Positions 28,798-36,507 of a stretch of 64,000 bases of DNA are shown here, in pieces (positions within the stretch are counted from its first letter, which is position 1; every line of letters begins with the position of its first letter). A program made the position numbers and the translations under genes. Origin of the DNA: [Empedobacter] haloabium (GTDB taxonomy: Bacteria; Pseudomonadota; Gammaproteobacteria; Burkholderiales; Burkholderiaceae_D); NCBI GenBank assembly GCA_008011715.2, contig CP136508.1, positions 248,001 through 312,000 on the forward strand, in the 5' to 3' direction. Below the pieces are notes generated by a model, which ran no database searches, was not told the DNA's origin, and saw nothing but the letters and a program-made list of their open reading frames with translations.

Positions 28798-29478
28798 ATG
28801 AGCGACCGTATCGACAGCCCTTCCGCCCTGCAGGACCTGCTGAACAATAACCGCCGCTGGGCCGACTCGATGGTCGAGCGCGACCCGGAATTCTTCCGCC
28901 GCCTCGCCGCCCAAGCGTCCCCCGAATACCTGTGGATCGGCTGCTCCGACAGCCGCGTCCCCGCCAATGAACTGCTGGGCCTGGCCCCAGGCGACGTGTT
29001 CGTGCACCGTAACATCGCCAACGTCGTCGTCCACTCCGACCTGAACTGCCTGTCCGTGCTGCAGTTCGCCATCGACGTGCTGAAGGTCAAGCACGTGATC
29101 ATCGTGGGCCACTACGGCTGCAAGGGCGTGCACGCCGCGCTGACCGGCAACCGCGTCGGCCTGGCCGACAACTGGCTGCGCCACGTGCAGGACGTCAGCC
29201 AGAAGCACGAACGCTACCTGGGCAGCGTGCTGGACGAGCGCAAGCGCAGCGAAAAGCTGTGCGAGCTGAACGTGGTCGAGCAGGTCGTCAACGTCTGCTC
29301 CACGACCATCGTGCAGGACGCCTGGGACCGCGGCCAACAGCTGAGCGTGCACGGCTGGGTCTACGGCCTGAAGGACGGCCATCTGCACGACCTGGGCATG
29401 AGCGTCAGCAACCACGACGAACTGCAGCCGCGCCTGTCGGCCCGCCTGACCCGCTACAACGAAACCCCCGTCGAGTAA
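28798..29478 (+). CDS. can: Beta-class carbonic anhydrase
   Basis: A 226-residue zinc enzyme that interconverts CO2 and bicarbonate in the cytoplasm. The zinc and catalytic residues are visible: Cys49, Asp51 and Arg53 in GCSDSRV, and His105 and Cys108 in IIVGHYGCKGV. The ATG at 28798 is preferred over one 18 bp upstream because AAAGGA lies at the right distance. The length fits the Can/CynT clade. A block of tandem hairpin repeats follows. Confidence 0.96.
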   Translation: MSDRIDSPSALQDLLNNNRRWADSMVERDPEFFRRLAAQASPEYLWIGCSDSRVPANELLGLAPGDVFVHRNIANVVVHSDLNCLSVLQFAIDVLKVKHVIIVGHYGCKGVHAALTGNRVGLADNWLRHVQDVSQKHERYLGSVLDERKRSEKLCELNVVEQVVNVCSTTIVQDAWDRGQQLSVHGWVYGLKDGHLHDLGMSVSNHDELQPRLSARLTRYNETPVE

Positions 29479-29483
29479 TAAAG

Positions 29484-29602
29484 TTGCCGGAAAACGGGGA
29501 CAGTCCCCAATTTCCGGCAATATTTCCAAAAATCGGGGACTGTCCCCAATTTCCGGCAATATTTCCAAAAATCGGGGACTGTCCCCGATTTTTGGAAATA
29601 TT
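29484..29602. repeat. Tandem hairpin-repeat block after carbonic anhydrase
   Basis: Two identical, adjacent 39-bp units (29503-29541 and 29542-29580), each containing the GGGGACTGTCCCC-type palindrome. They lead into a perfect 21-bp hairpin (arms 29558-29578 and 29582-29602, loop CTG). A further GGGGACAGTCCCC palindrome opens the block at 29496. The last hairpin ends in an AT-rich arm and can act as a terminator for can, insulating the LexA-controlled genes downstream. Confidence 0.85.
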
Positions 29603-29655
29603 CTGACCCGCCATTGCCCCGCCACCCGAGCGCCGCGCCTGCGTCAGCTCGGGTA

Positions 29656-29675
29656 TACTGTATGCCCATACAGTC
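29656..29675. promoter_or_regulatory. LexA (SOS) box upstream of the radical-SAM/UdgX operon
   Basis: TACTGTATGCCCATACAGTC: left half TACTG and right half CAGTC around a 10-base spacer, and the inner TAT...ATA also pairs. It differs from the classical operator TACTG-N10-CAGTA at the last base only. It sits 11 bp ahead of the start codon, overlapping the region where the promoter and transcript start should be, so LexA binding would block transcription directly. Confidence 0.82.
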
Positions 29676-29685
29676 AAGGCCGGCC

Positions 29686-30915
29686 ATGGAACTGATCGAC
29701 AAACTGGAAATCCTTGCCGACGCGGCGAAGTACGACGCGTCGTGCGCCAGCAGTGGTGCGCCCAAGCGCTCCTCCGAAGGCAAGGACGGCATCGGCGCCA
29801 CCAACGGCATGGGCATCTGCCACAGCTACACGCCGGACGGTCGCTGCGTCTCCCTGCTGAAGATCCTGCTGACCAATTTCTGCATCTACGACTGCCAGTA
29901 CTGCGTCAACCGCCGCACCTCCAACGTGCCGCGCGCCCGTTTCACCGTCGACGAAGTGGTCAAGCTGACCGTCGATTTCTACCTGCGCAACTACATCGAC
30001 GGCCTGTTCCTGAGTTCCGGCATCATCCAGTCGGCCGACTACACGATGGAGCAACTGGTCGCCATCGCGCGCGAGCTGCGCGAGGTGCACCAGTTCCGCG
30101 GTTACATTCACCTGAAGACGATTCCGGATGCCGATCCGGCCTTGATCGACGCGGCCGGCCGCTATGCCGACCGCCTGTCCGTCAATATCGAGCTGCCCAC
30201 GCAGGACAGCGTGCAGCGCCTGGCGCCCGAGAAAAACGTCCACACGATCAAGCTGGCGATGGGCAATATCCGCCTGAAGCTGGACGAGAAGGAAGCCGAG
30301 CCGAAGGCACCGAAGTTCGCACCGGCGGGCCAGAGCACGCAGATGATCGTCGGCGCGGACGCCAGCGACGACCAGCGCATCCTGACCACGGCCGAAACGC
30401 TGTACGGCAGCTATAAACTGAAGCGGGTCTACTACTCGGCCTTCAGCCCGATTCCGCAAAGCCCGAAGTCGGTGCCGCTGGCGCCGCCGCCGATGCTGCG
30501 CGAGCACCGTCTATACCAGGCCGACTTCCTGCTGCGCGGCTACGGCTTCCAGGTGAACGAGCTGCTGCCGCAGTCGGGCAACCTGGCGCTGGACATCGAT
30601 CCGAAGCTGGCCTGGGCCCTGGCCAACCGCGAGCACTTCCCGATGGACCTGAACCGCGCCGAACCGGCCATGATCGCGCGCATTCCCGGCATCGGCCTGC
30701 GCAACGCCAAGCGCATCGTCGAGCTGCGGCGCATGCGCCAGGTGCGCTATGCCGACCTGGCGCGCCTGAAGTGCAGCATGAAGAAGATCGCGCCGTTCAT
30801 CGTCACGGCCGACTACCGCCCGCCGCGTGATACCACGCCCTCCGAAGCGCTGCGCCGCTCGATGGCGGACGTGCAGCAGCAGATGCCGCTGTGGCCGGAG
30901 CTGCAGGCCGCATGA
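29686..30915 (+). CDS. Putative DNA modification/repair radical SAM protein
   Basis: A 409-residue radical-SAM protein. The iron-sulfur binding cluster CIYDCQYC has Cys66, Cys70 and Cys73 (CxxxCxxC). A TIM-barrel region follows (LFLSSGIIQSADYTMEQLVA and YIHLKTIPDADPALI). The C-terminal end has a helix-hairpin-helix DNA-binding motif, IPGIGLRNAKRIVELRRM. It matches the family recalled as TIGR03916, found almost always beside a UDG-related partner; its reaction is unknown. The ATG at 29686 starts the conserved MELIDKLEILADAAKYD. A LexA box lies directly upstream, and the stop overlaps the start of the partner gene (ATGA). Confidence 0.9.
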   Translation: MELIDKLEILADAAKYDASCASSGAPKRSSEGKDGIGATNGMGICHSYTPDGRCVSLLKILLTNFCIYDCQYCVNRRTSNVPRARFTVDEVVKLTVDFYLRNYIDGLFLSSGIIQSADYTMEQLVAIARELREVHQFRGYIHLKTIPDADPALIDAAGRYADRLSVNIELPTQDSVQRLAPEKNVHTIKLAMGNIRLKLDEKEAEPKAPKFAPAGQSTQMIVGADASDDQRILTTAETLYGSYKLKRVYYSAFSPIPQSPKSVPLAPPPMLREHRLYQADFLLRGYGFQVNELLPQSGNLALDIDPKLAWALANREHFPMDLNRAEPAMIARIPGIGLRNAKRIVELRRMRQVRYADLARLKCSMKKIAPFIVTADYRPPRDTTPSEALRRSMADVQQQMPLWPELQAA

Positions 30916-32432
30916 GCATCGACGGCGAGCCGGGCGACGCCGACGATACCGCGGCGCCCCTCGATGCCGTCGCGCTGACGCTGGCCGGCCACCCGATCCC
31001 CGTCGCCACGTTTGGCGACTTCCGCACGGCCGCGCGCGACCTGATCGTGCGCCGGGTCCCGCCCGAATCCGTACAATGGGCCGGCAGCGAAGCGCCGCAT
31101 GGCGATTTGCTCAGCGCGGCCACGTCGGGCCTGGTGCCACCGCTGCCGGCGGACCTGCTGGCACAGCCGCCGGCTCCGCCGCCGCGCATTCCCCGCAGCT
31201 TGATGGAGATGCTGCAAAGCGCCGCATGCTACCGCGCCCCGGACCGCTGGGCGTTCCTGTACAAGATCGTGTGGCGCTGGCAGCAGGGACAACAGGAGAT
31301 CCTGTCGATGGCCGACGAAGACGGCGCGCGCCTGCAGCACATGGTGAAGGCGGTGCGCCACGAGGAACACGATATGCACGCCTACCTGCGCTTTCGCGAA
31401 CGACCGCCGGAGGCGGGCGACCCGCGCTTCGTGGCCTGGTTCGAACCGGCGCACGACGTGCTGCCGCAGGTGGCCCAGCACTTCGCCCGGCGCATGGGCA
31501 AGACCAGCTGGATGATCGGCACGCCCGAGGCCACCGTGCTGTGGGACGGCCACACGCTGCACAGCACGGGGCCGCTGATGCGCAGCGCGGCGGACGTGGA
31601 GGACAGCGGCGAGGCGCTGTGGCTGACCTATTACCGCAGCATCTTCAATCCCGCGCGCCTGAACGCGGACATCATGCACGGTCATATCCGTACCCGCTTC
31701 TGGAAGAACCTGCCGGAAGCGGCCGTGGTGCCGCACATGGTGTCGCAGGCCGCCGCCGGTGCGCGCAGAGTGGGCCAGCTGGACACGGTCGGCAAACGCG
31801 GCGGCACCACGATCCCCATCGCGGCCGAGAAGGCGGCGCCGGAGCGCCAGCAACCCAGTTCGCTGGACGATTGCCGCCGCTGCGACCTGTGGCAGAACGC
31901 CACGCAGGCGGTGGCGGGGCAGGGCGCGCGCCACGCCAAGATCATGCTGGTGGGCGAGCAGCCGGGCGACCAGGAGGACCTGGCCGGCAAGCCGTTCGTC
32001 GGCCCGGCCGGCGCGCTGCTGGACAAGGCGATGGAGGAAGCGGGCATGGACCGCCGCAAGGTCTACGTCACCAACGCCGTCAAGCACTTCAAGTGGGAGC
32101 CGCGCGGCAAGCGCCGCCTGCACAAGACGCCCGCGCAGAAGGAAGTGATGGCCTGCCACTACTGGCTCGAGACCGAGCTGGAAACGATCGCGCCGGACAT
32201 CGTGGTGGCGCTGGGCAGCACCGCGCTGAAGTCGATCCTGCAGTCGGGCAGCGTGACGATGAAGGACTACATGGGCCAGCCGTTCCAGCACGACGGGCGC
32301 TGGGTCGTCGTCACCTACCACCCGTCATACGCGCTGCGGGTGCCGAGCGCCGAGGCGCGGCATGAGGCGGTGGCGGCGATTGTCGCGGCACTGAAACTCG
32401 CACAGCGGCTGGCGGATGGAGAAACCGGATAA
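30912..32432 (+). CDS. TIGR03915-type partner domain fused to UdgX uracil-DNA-binding domain
   Basis: A 506-residue two-part protein. The N-terminal half (about 1-290) is the partner domain of the radical-SAM protein, with FLYKIVWRWQQGQ, RHEEHDMHAYLRFRE and MGKTSWMIGTPEATVLWDG. The C-terminal half (about 320-500) is a UDG-superfamily UdgX domain. It carries the GEQPGDQEDLAGKPFVGPAG active-site loop, a KRRLHK loop at residues 400-405 and a late TYHPSYALR motif. In characterised UdgX a His in the KRRxH loop bonds covalently to the abasic site after uracil removal; His404 occupies that place. Translation is coupled to the upstream gene by ATGA overlap. Confidence 0.88.
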   Translation: MSIDGEPGDADDTAAPLDAVALTLAGHPIPVATFGDFRTAARDLIVRRVPPESVQWAGSEAPHGDLLSAATSGLVPPLPADLLAQPPAPPPRIPRSLMEMLQSAACYRAPDRWAFLYKIVWRWQQGQQEILSMADEDGARLQHMVKAVRHEEHDMHAYLRFRERPPEAGDPRFVAWFEPAHDVLPQVAQHFARRMGKTSWMIGTPEATVLWDGHTLHSTGPLMRSAADVEDSGEALWLTYYRSIFNPARLNADIMHGHIRTRFWKNLPEAAVVPHMVSQAAAGARRVGQLDTVGKRGGTTIPIAAEKAAPERQQPSSLDDCRRCDLWQNATQAVAGQGARHAKIMLVGEQPGDQEDLAGKPFVGPAGALLDKAMEEAGMDRRKVYVTNAVKHFKWEPRGKRRLHKTPAQKEVMACHYWLETELETIAPDIVVALGSTALKSILQSGSVTMKDYMGQPFQHDGRWVVVTYHPSYALRVPSAEARHEAVAAIVAALKLAQRLADGETG

Positions 32433-32478
32433 ACGCTGAAGCTTGCGTGCCGCGAATGCAAACCCGAGACCAACAACT

Positions 32479-32499
32479 GGGGTCAGACCCGGCGGGTGT
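32479..32499. repeat. Left arm of intergenic hairpin split by IS481 insertion
   Basis: The 21-base sequence here (GGGGTCAGACCCGGCGGGTG plus T) is complementary, with one mismatch, to 33786-33806 on the far side of the insertion sequence. The two arms would form one hairpin of the dispersed family if the element were removed. Confidence 0.75.
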
Positions 32500-32503
32500 T
32501 TGG

Positions 32504-33781
32504 GCGGGAGACATAGGTAACACTTGTCGGGAGACATAGGTAACACCTTTTATGATCATTGCACAGCAACTAACAGGAGCGTGCAATGCCTTGGAAGGAG
32601 TCCACCACTATGTCGTCCCGACTCGAGTTTGTCATGCTCGCCCAAGCTCCGGAAGCTAACATCGCTGCCCTCTGCCGGGCGTTCCAAATCAGCCGGAAGA
32701 CTGCATACAAATGGCTCGATCGATATGCCAACCATGGTGCGGAGGGGCTGTTCGAGCAATCGCGTAGACCCCACTCATCGCCTGCAAGCTCGTCGGATGA
32801 ACTAGAGCTGCAGGTGCTAGCGCTGCATTTGGAGAATCCATGCTGGGGCTCACGCAAGCTGCGTGAGCTCTTGCCCGAGCATCTGCCACGCCCCCACCAC
32901 AGCACTGTTGACGCGATCTTAAAGCGCCATGGCTGCCAGGTTATTGGGGCGCCGGTTAAACAGGATTTGGCCTCGACACGCTTCGAGCATGACCTACCGA
33001 ACTCGCTTTGGCAGATGGACTTCAAAGGACATTTCGGGCTGACCACAGAGGCCGCAGGGCGATGCCATGCGCTGACCATCCTTGATGACCATTCCCGCTA
33101 TAGCGTCTGCCTTACCGCTTGTTCTAACGAGCGATTCAGCTCTGTCCAGGCAGGGATGCAAGCGACGTTTGAGCGCTACGGGCTGCCTGATCGAATTACT
33201 GCTGACAACGGTCCACCTTGGGGAAGTACTGGTCTCAAAGGGCTGACAAAGCTCAAGGTGTGGCTCATTCGACTCGGTATCCGCATCAGCCATAGCCGTC
33301 CGTATCATCCGCAAACGCAAGGTAAAGATGAGCGCTTCCATCGTACTCTAAAGCTAGAGCTGCTTGATCGTCGCGGCTTCGGTTCGATTGCTCAGTGCCA
33401 GTTGGCCTTCGATGAGTGGCGTGACAAATACAACATGCTTCGCCCCCACCACGCTTTAGGCATGAAGCCGCCGATCACACGGTATGAGCGCAGCGGACGC
33501 GAACTGCCCAGTGTCTTGCGGCCCATCGAGTACCTATCCAGCGATATTGTGAGAAAGGTCGATGCGAAGGGCTACATCTCGTATGCCAATCAACGCCACT
33601 ACATCGGAGAGGGCATGCAGGGACAGCCGGTCGCGATCAGGCCCGATCCTGACAACGACGGCCTTCTTGAGGTCCGGTTCTGCCATCACAAAGTAATGGA
33701 GCTGGACCTCAAGGCCGTGACGTAAAATGCAATTTCATGTGTAACCCATGTCTCCCGACATGTGTTACCTATGTGTCCCGG
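32504..33781 (+). mobile_element. IS481-family insertion sequence
   Basis: An element of about 1.28 kb with one transposase gene. Both ends carry two copies of a 19-bp sequence like CGGGAGACATAGGTAACAC, spaced exactly 23 bp: left at 32505 and 32528, right (inverted) at 33739 and 33762. The outer bases fit imperfectly (GGGAGACAT against GGGACACAT). A possible 3-bp target duplication GGC flanks 32506-33779, shorter than is usual for the family, so the exact ends are uncertain. It sits between the UdgX gene and a convergent DUF2238 gene, inside the loop of an intergenic hairpin. Confidence 0.85.
32586..33725 (+). CDS. IS481-family transposase
   Basis: A 379-residue DDE transposase. The N-terminal helix-turn-helix (about residues 20-60, IAALCRAFQISRKTAYKWLD) is of the IS481 type. 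The integrase core follows, with catalytic Asp145 in WQMDFKG, Asp207 in ITADNGPPW and Glu249 in QGKDERFHRTLKLE. All three catalytic residues are present and the frame is intact, so the copy may still be active. Codon use is less GC-biased than in neighbouring genes, consistent with recent arrival. Confidence 0.94.
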   Translation: MPWKESTTMSSRLEFVMLAQAPEANIAALCRAFQISRKTAYKWLDRYANHGAEGLFEQSRRPHSSPASSSDELELQVLALHLENPCWGSRKLRELLPEHLPRPHHSTVDAILKRHGCQVIGAPVKQDLASTRFEHDLPNSLWQMDFKGHFGLTTEAAGRCHALTILDDHSRYSVCLTACSNERFSSVQAGMQATFERYGLPDRITADNGPPWGSTGLKGLTKLKVWLIRLGIRISHSRPYHPQTQGKDERFHRTLKLELLDRRGFGSIAQCQLAFDEWRDKYNMLRPHHALGMKPPITRYERSGRELPSVLRPIEYLSSDIVRKVDAKGYISYANQRHYIGEGMQGQPVAIRPDPDNDGLLEVRFCHHKVMELDLKAVT

Positions 33782-33785
33782 CTAT

Positions 33786-33806
33786 ACACCCGGCGGGTCT
33801 GACCCC
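33786..33806. repeat. Right arm of the split intergenic hairpin
   Basis: ACACCCGGCGGGTCTGACCC plus C; complementary to 32479-32499 with one mismatch. Together they show that the insertion entered a pre-existing hairpin close to the centre of its loop. Confidence 0.75.
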
Positions 33807-33863
33807 GGCTTTCTGCCTTTGGGTGCAAAAAAGTCTGCGACAGGCAGCCGCTGCCGACCAGCA

Positions 33864-34496
33864 CTACGGCATTCGGCTCTTTCCGCATACCGCCGCGATC
33901 TGCCTGTCCTGCCACCGCGCAAGCAGCAACAAGGCCGCAGCGCCGCCGATCATCGCCATCAGCATGTCCGACTGCGTATCCCACTGATCGCCCTGCGTGC
34001 CCAGGAACTCATCCGCTCCCTGGCCCAGCGCGACGGCGGCGCCCCATTCGATCAGCTCATACCACGCGCTGATCGCCATCACCACGCACAGGCACAGGAA
34101 GCCCAGCATGCGCTTGCCTGTCACGTGGCCGCCACGCAGCAGGATCTCGCGTGCCACCAGCGCCGGCACGAAGCCCTGCATGAAGTGGCCGATGCGGTCG
34201 TACGGATTGCGCTGCAGGTGCAGCCAGTGCTGCAGGTCGAAGCCGAACGGCACGCGCGCATAGGTATAGGCACCGCCCACCATCAGCACGATCGCGTGCA
34301 GCGCGATCAGGCAGTACAGCAGATCCGTCAACGGGAAGCGGCGGTAGGTGGTCACTAGCAGCGGCAACGCGAGCAGTGCGGGTGCAACCTCCATCCACCA
34401 GGTGGCGCGGTCATACGGCGCGATGCCGGACCAGGTCAGCACGGCGAGGGTGGCGGCGATCAGCAGCCAGTGCAGCGGTTTCGGGGCGGACGTCAC
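33864..34496 (-). CDS. DUF2238 (YjdF-like) inner-membrane protein
   Basis: A protein of about 210 residues with five to six hydrophobic helices. The DUF2238 signature region includes YDRIGHFMQGFVPALVAREI and MAISAWYELIEWGAAVALG, and the conserved GTQGDQWDTQSDMLMAMIGG follows. Function is unknown. Start choice: GTG at 34496 is preceded by GGAG at good spacing and begins the first helix (TSAPKPLHWLLIAATLAV). ATGs at 34523 and 34541 lack a clear ribosome site and fall inside the inverted repeat of the divergent promoter region. Confidence 0.8.
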   Translation of the reverse strand: MTSAPKPLHWLLIAATLAVLTWSGIAPYDRATWWMEVAPALLALPLLVTTYRRFPLTDLLYCLIALHAIVLMVGGAYTYARVPFGFDLQHWLHLQRNPYDRIGHFMQGFVPALVAREILLRGGHVTGKRMLGFLCLCVVMAISAWYELIEWGAAVALGQGADEFLGTQGDQWDTQSDMLMAMIGGAAALLLLARWQDRQIAAVCGKSRMP

Positions 34497-34508
34497 GAGC
34501 TCTCCAGT

Positions 34509-34553
34509 CAATGAAAACCGCATATTAATAGTAAAAAGCATTCGTTTTCATTG
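34509..34553. promoter_or_regulatory. Long-spaced inverted repeat in divergent promoter
   Basis: CAATGAAAAC (34509-34518) and GTTTTCATTG (34544-34553) are a perfect 10-bp inverted repeat, 25 bp apart, flanking an AT-rich island (CATATTAATAGTAAAAAGCA) that is probably the promoter core. They may be two half-sites for a regulator of the dioxygenase/ABC operon or of the DUF2238 gene; the protein is not known. Confidence 0.5.
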
Positions 34554-34599
34554 TCAGGGCGCCGGCACATACTGAAATCCCGTCAGCTGGAGCGCGTAC

Positions 34600-35499
34600 A
34601 TGAATGCGGTGGTGAGTGCAGAGGTCAGTGCAGTAGCGGAGCCCGGTGTCCCCCTGGAGATCCGCGCGTTCGATGGTCCACTTGGTGCCGAAGTGATCGG
34701 CCTCGACCTGCACCGGCCGCTGGAGCGCCACGCCTTGCAAGCGATCCATGCCGCACATCTGGAGCATCATGTGCTGGTCTTCCGCGACCAGCGCATCACG
34801 CCGCGGCAGCAGGTCGACTTCTCCAGGTTATTTGGCCCCCTGCAGATTCATGTACTGCGCAACTTCCAGCTGGCGGGAACCCCGGAAGTGCTGGTCGTCT
34901 CGAACATCGTCGAAGACGGCAAGCCGATCGGCCTGGGCGACGCCGGCCATTTCTGGCATTCCGACCTGTCGTACAAGGAAAAGCCCAGCCTGGGCTCGAT
35001 GCTGCACGCGCAGGAACTGCCGGCCGAGGGCGGCGACACCCTGTTTGCCAACATGCACCTGGCCTTCGACACGCTGCCTGCCGCGCTGCGCGAGGCGATC
35101 CGCGGCCGCAAGGCCGAGCACAGCTACCTGAAGCAGTATGCCGCGCTGCAGCAGCGTAGCCCGTGGCGCCCGAACCTGACGCAGGCGCAGATCGACGAAG
35201 TCAAACCAGTGGTCCATCCGGTCGTGCGCACGCATCCGGAAACGGGACGGCAGGCGCTGTTCGTCAGCGAGCATTTCACCACGCGCATCGTCGGCCTGCC
35301 GCCGGACGAGAGCGATGCGCTGCTGGCCGAGCTGTTCGCCCACAGTGTCAGGCCGGAGCACCTCTACCGGCACCGCTGGCGCCCGCATGACATGGTGTTC
35401 TGGGATAACCGCTCGCTGATGCACCTGGCGGCCGGTTGTCCGGCCGACCAGCGCCGCAAGCTGTACCGCACCACCATCGAGGGCGACGTCCCATACTAA
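34600..35499 (+). CDS. TauD/TfdA-family 2-oxoglutarate-dependent dioxygenase
   Basis: A 299-residue non-heme iron dioxygenase. The metal-binding facial triad is visible as His120 and Asp122 in FWHSDLSY and His275 in RSLMHLAAG. The 2-oxoglutarate-binding arginine lies in the C-terminal YRTTIEG. Relatives release sulfite from taurine or cleave other sulfonates, phenoxyacetates or esters. It starts the operon with a nitrate/sulfonate/taurine-type ABC importer 11 bp downstream, which suggests import and oxidation of an organosulfur or similar compound; the substrate is not certain. Confidence 0.87.
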   Translation: MNAVVSAEVSAVAEPGVPLEIRAFDGPLGAEVIGLDLHRPLERHALQAIHAAHLEHHVLVFRDQRITPRQQVDFSRLFGPLQIHVLRNFQLAGTPEVLVVSNIVEDGKPIGLGDAGHFWHSDLSYKEKPSLGSMLHAQELPAEGGDTLFANMHLAFDTLPAALREAIRGRKAEHSYLKQYAALQQRSPWRPNLTQAQIDEVKPVVHPVVRTHPETGRQALFVSEHFTTRIVGLPPDESDALLAELFAHSVRPEHLYRHRWRPHDMVFWDNRSLMHLAAGCPADQRRKLYRTTIEGDVPY

Positions 35500-35510
35500 A
35501 GAGAGCACGC

Positions 35511-36506
35511 ATGAACCGCATCCGTATCGCCGCCGGCGCCATCGCGCTGGCGCTGGCCGCCAACGCCCAGGCCGAAGGCCGCATCCGCATCGCCGAACAG
35601 TATGGTGTCGTCTACCTGCTGCTTAATATCGCGCAGGAGCAGAAGCTCATCGAGAAGTATGGCAAGCAGGCCGGCATCGACATCAAGGTCGAATGGACCC
35701 AGCTGTCCGGCGGCGCCGCCATCAACGACGCGCTGCTGTCCGGCGCCATCGACATCGGCAGCGCCGGCGTCGGACCGCTGATCACGCTGTGGGACCGCAC
35801 CAAGGGCCGGCACAACGTGCGCGGCATCGCTGCGCTGGGCAGCTTCCCGTACTACCTCGTCACCAACAACCCGAAGGTGAAGTCGATTGCCGACTTCACC
35901 GACAAGGACCGTATCGGCCTGCCCGCCGTCGGCGTCTCGGTGCAGGCGCGCATCCTGCAGATGGCGGTGGCAAAGCAGTGGGGCGACGCTCACTTCGCGC
36001 GGCTGGACAAGATCACGCAGACCTTGCCGCACCCGGACGCGACCAACGCCATCATCGCCGGCGGCACCGAGATCACGGGCCACTTCGCCACGCCGCCATT
36101 CCAGGAGCAGGAGCTGGCGCAGAACCCGAACGCGCGCGTGGTGCTGAAGTCCTACGACGTGCAGGGCGGGCCGTCGTCCTCCACGCTGTTGTACGCCACC
36201 GAAAAATACCGCAGCGAGAACCCGAAGACCTACCGCGCCTTCGTGCAGGCGCTGGCCGAGGCGGCCGACTTCGCCACGAAGAACCCGGAGGGCGCCGCCG
36301 ACGTGTATTTGAAGGTCAACAAGAGCAAAGTCGATCGCGCGTTGCTGCTGAAGATCTTCAAGAATCCTGAAGTGCAGTTCCGTATCGCGCCGCAGAACAC
36401 GCTGGGCCTGGCGCAATTCATGCACAAGGTGGGCGCCGTCAAGACGCGCGCGGCCAGCTGGCGCGACTACTTCTTCGACGATGCCCTGGTCAAGGAAGGC
36501 AGCTGA
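35511..36506 (+). CDS. ABC transporter substrate-binding protein (sulfonate/nitrate/taurine type)
   Basis: A 331-residue periplasmic binding protein with a signal peptide MNRIRIAAGAIALALAANAQ cleaved near AQA. The mature part has the NMT1/SsuA-type pattern: IRIAEQYGVVYLLLNIAQEQ near the start and SGGAAINDALLSGAIDIGSA in lobe one, with a second lobe including TEITGHFATPPFQEQEL. The likely ligand is a small organic anion. The ATPase gene begins one base after its stop, so the operon is compact. Confidence 0.87.
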   Translation: MNRIRIAAGAIALALAANAQAEGRIRIAEQYGVVYLLLNIAQEQKLIEKYGKQAGIDIKVEWTQLSGGAAINDALLSGAIDIGSAGVGPLITLWDRTKGRHNVRGIAALGSFPYYLVTNNPKVKSIADFTDKDRIGLPAVGVSVQARILQMAVAKQWGDAHFARLDKITQTLPHPDATNAIIAGGTEITGHFATPPFQEQELAQNPNARVVLKSYDVQGGPSSSTLLYATEKYRSENPKTYRAFVQALAEAADFATKNPEGAADVYLKVNKSKVDRALLLKIFKNPEVQFRIAPQNTLGLAQFMHKVGAVKTRAASWRDYFFDDALVKEGS

Positions 36507-36507
36507 C

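Noticed and set aside
29484..29602. CRISPR-like direct repeats
   Set aside because: Units are immediately adjacent with no spacers and are themselves palindromic; no cas genes nearby. It is a hairpin-repeat block.
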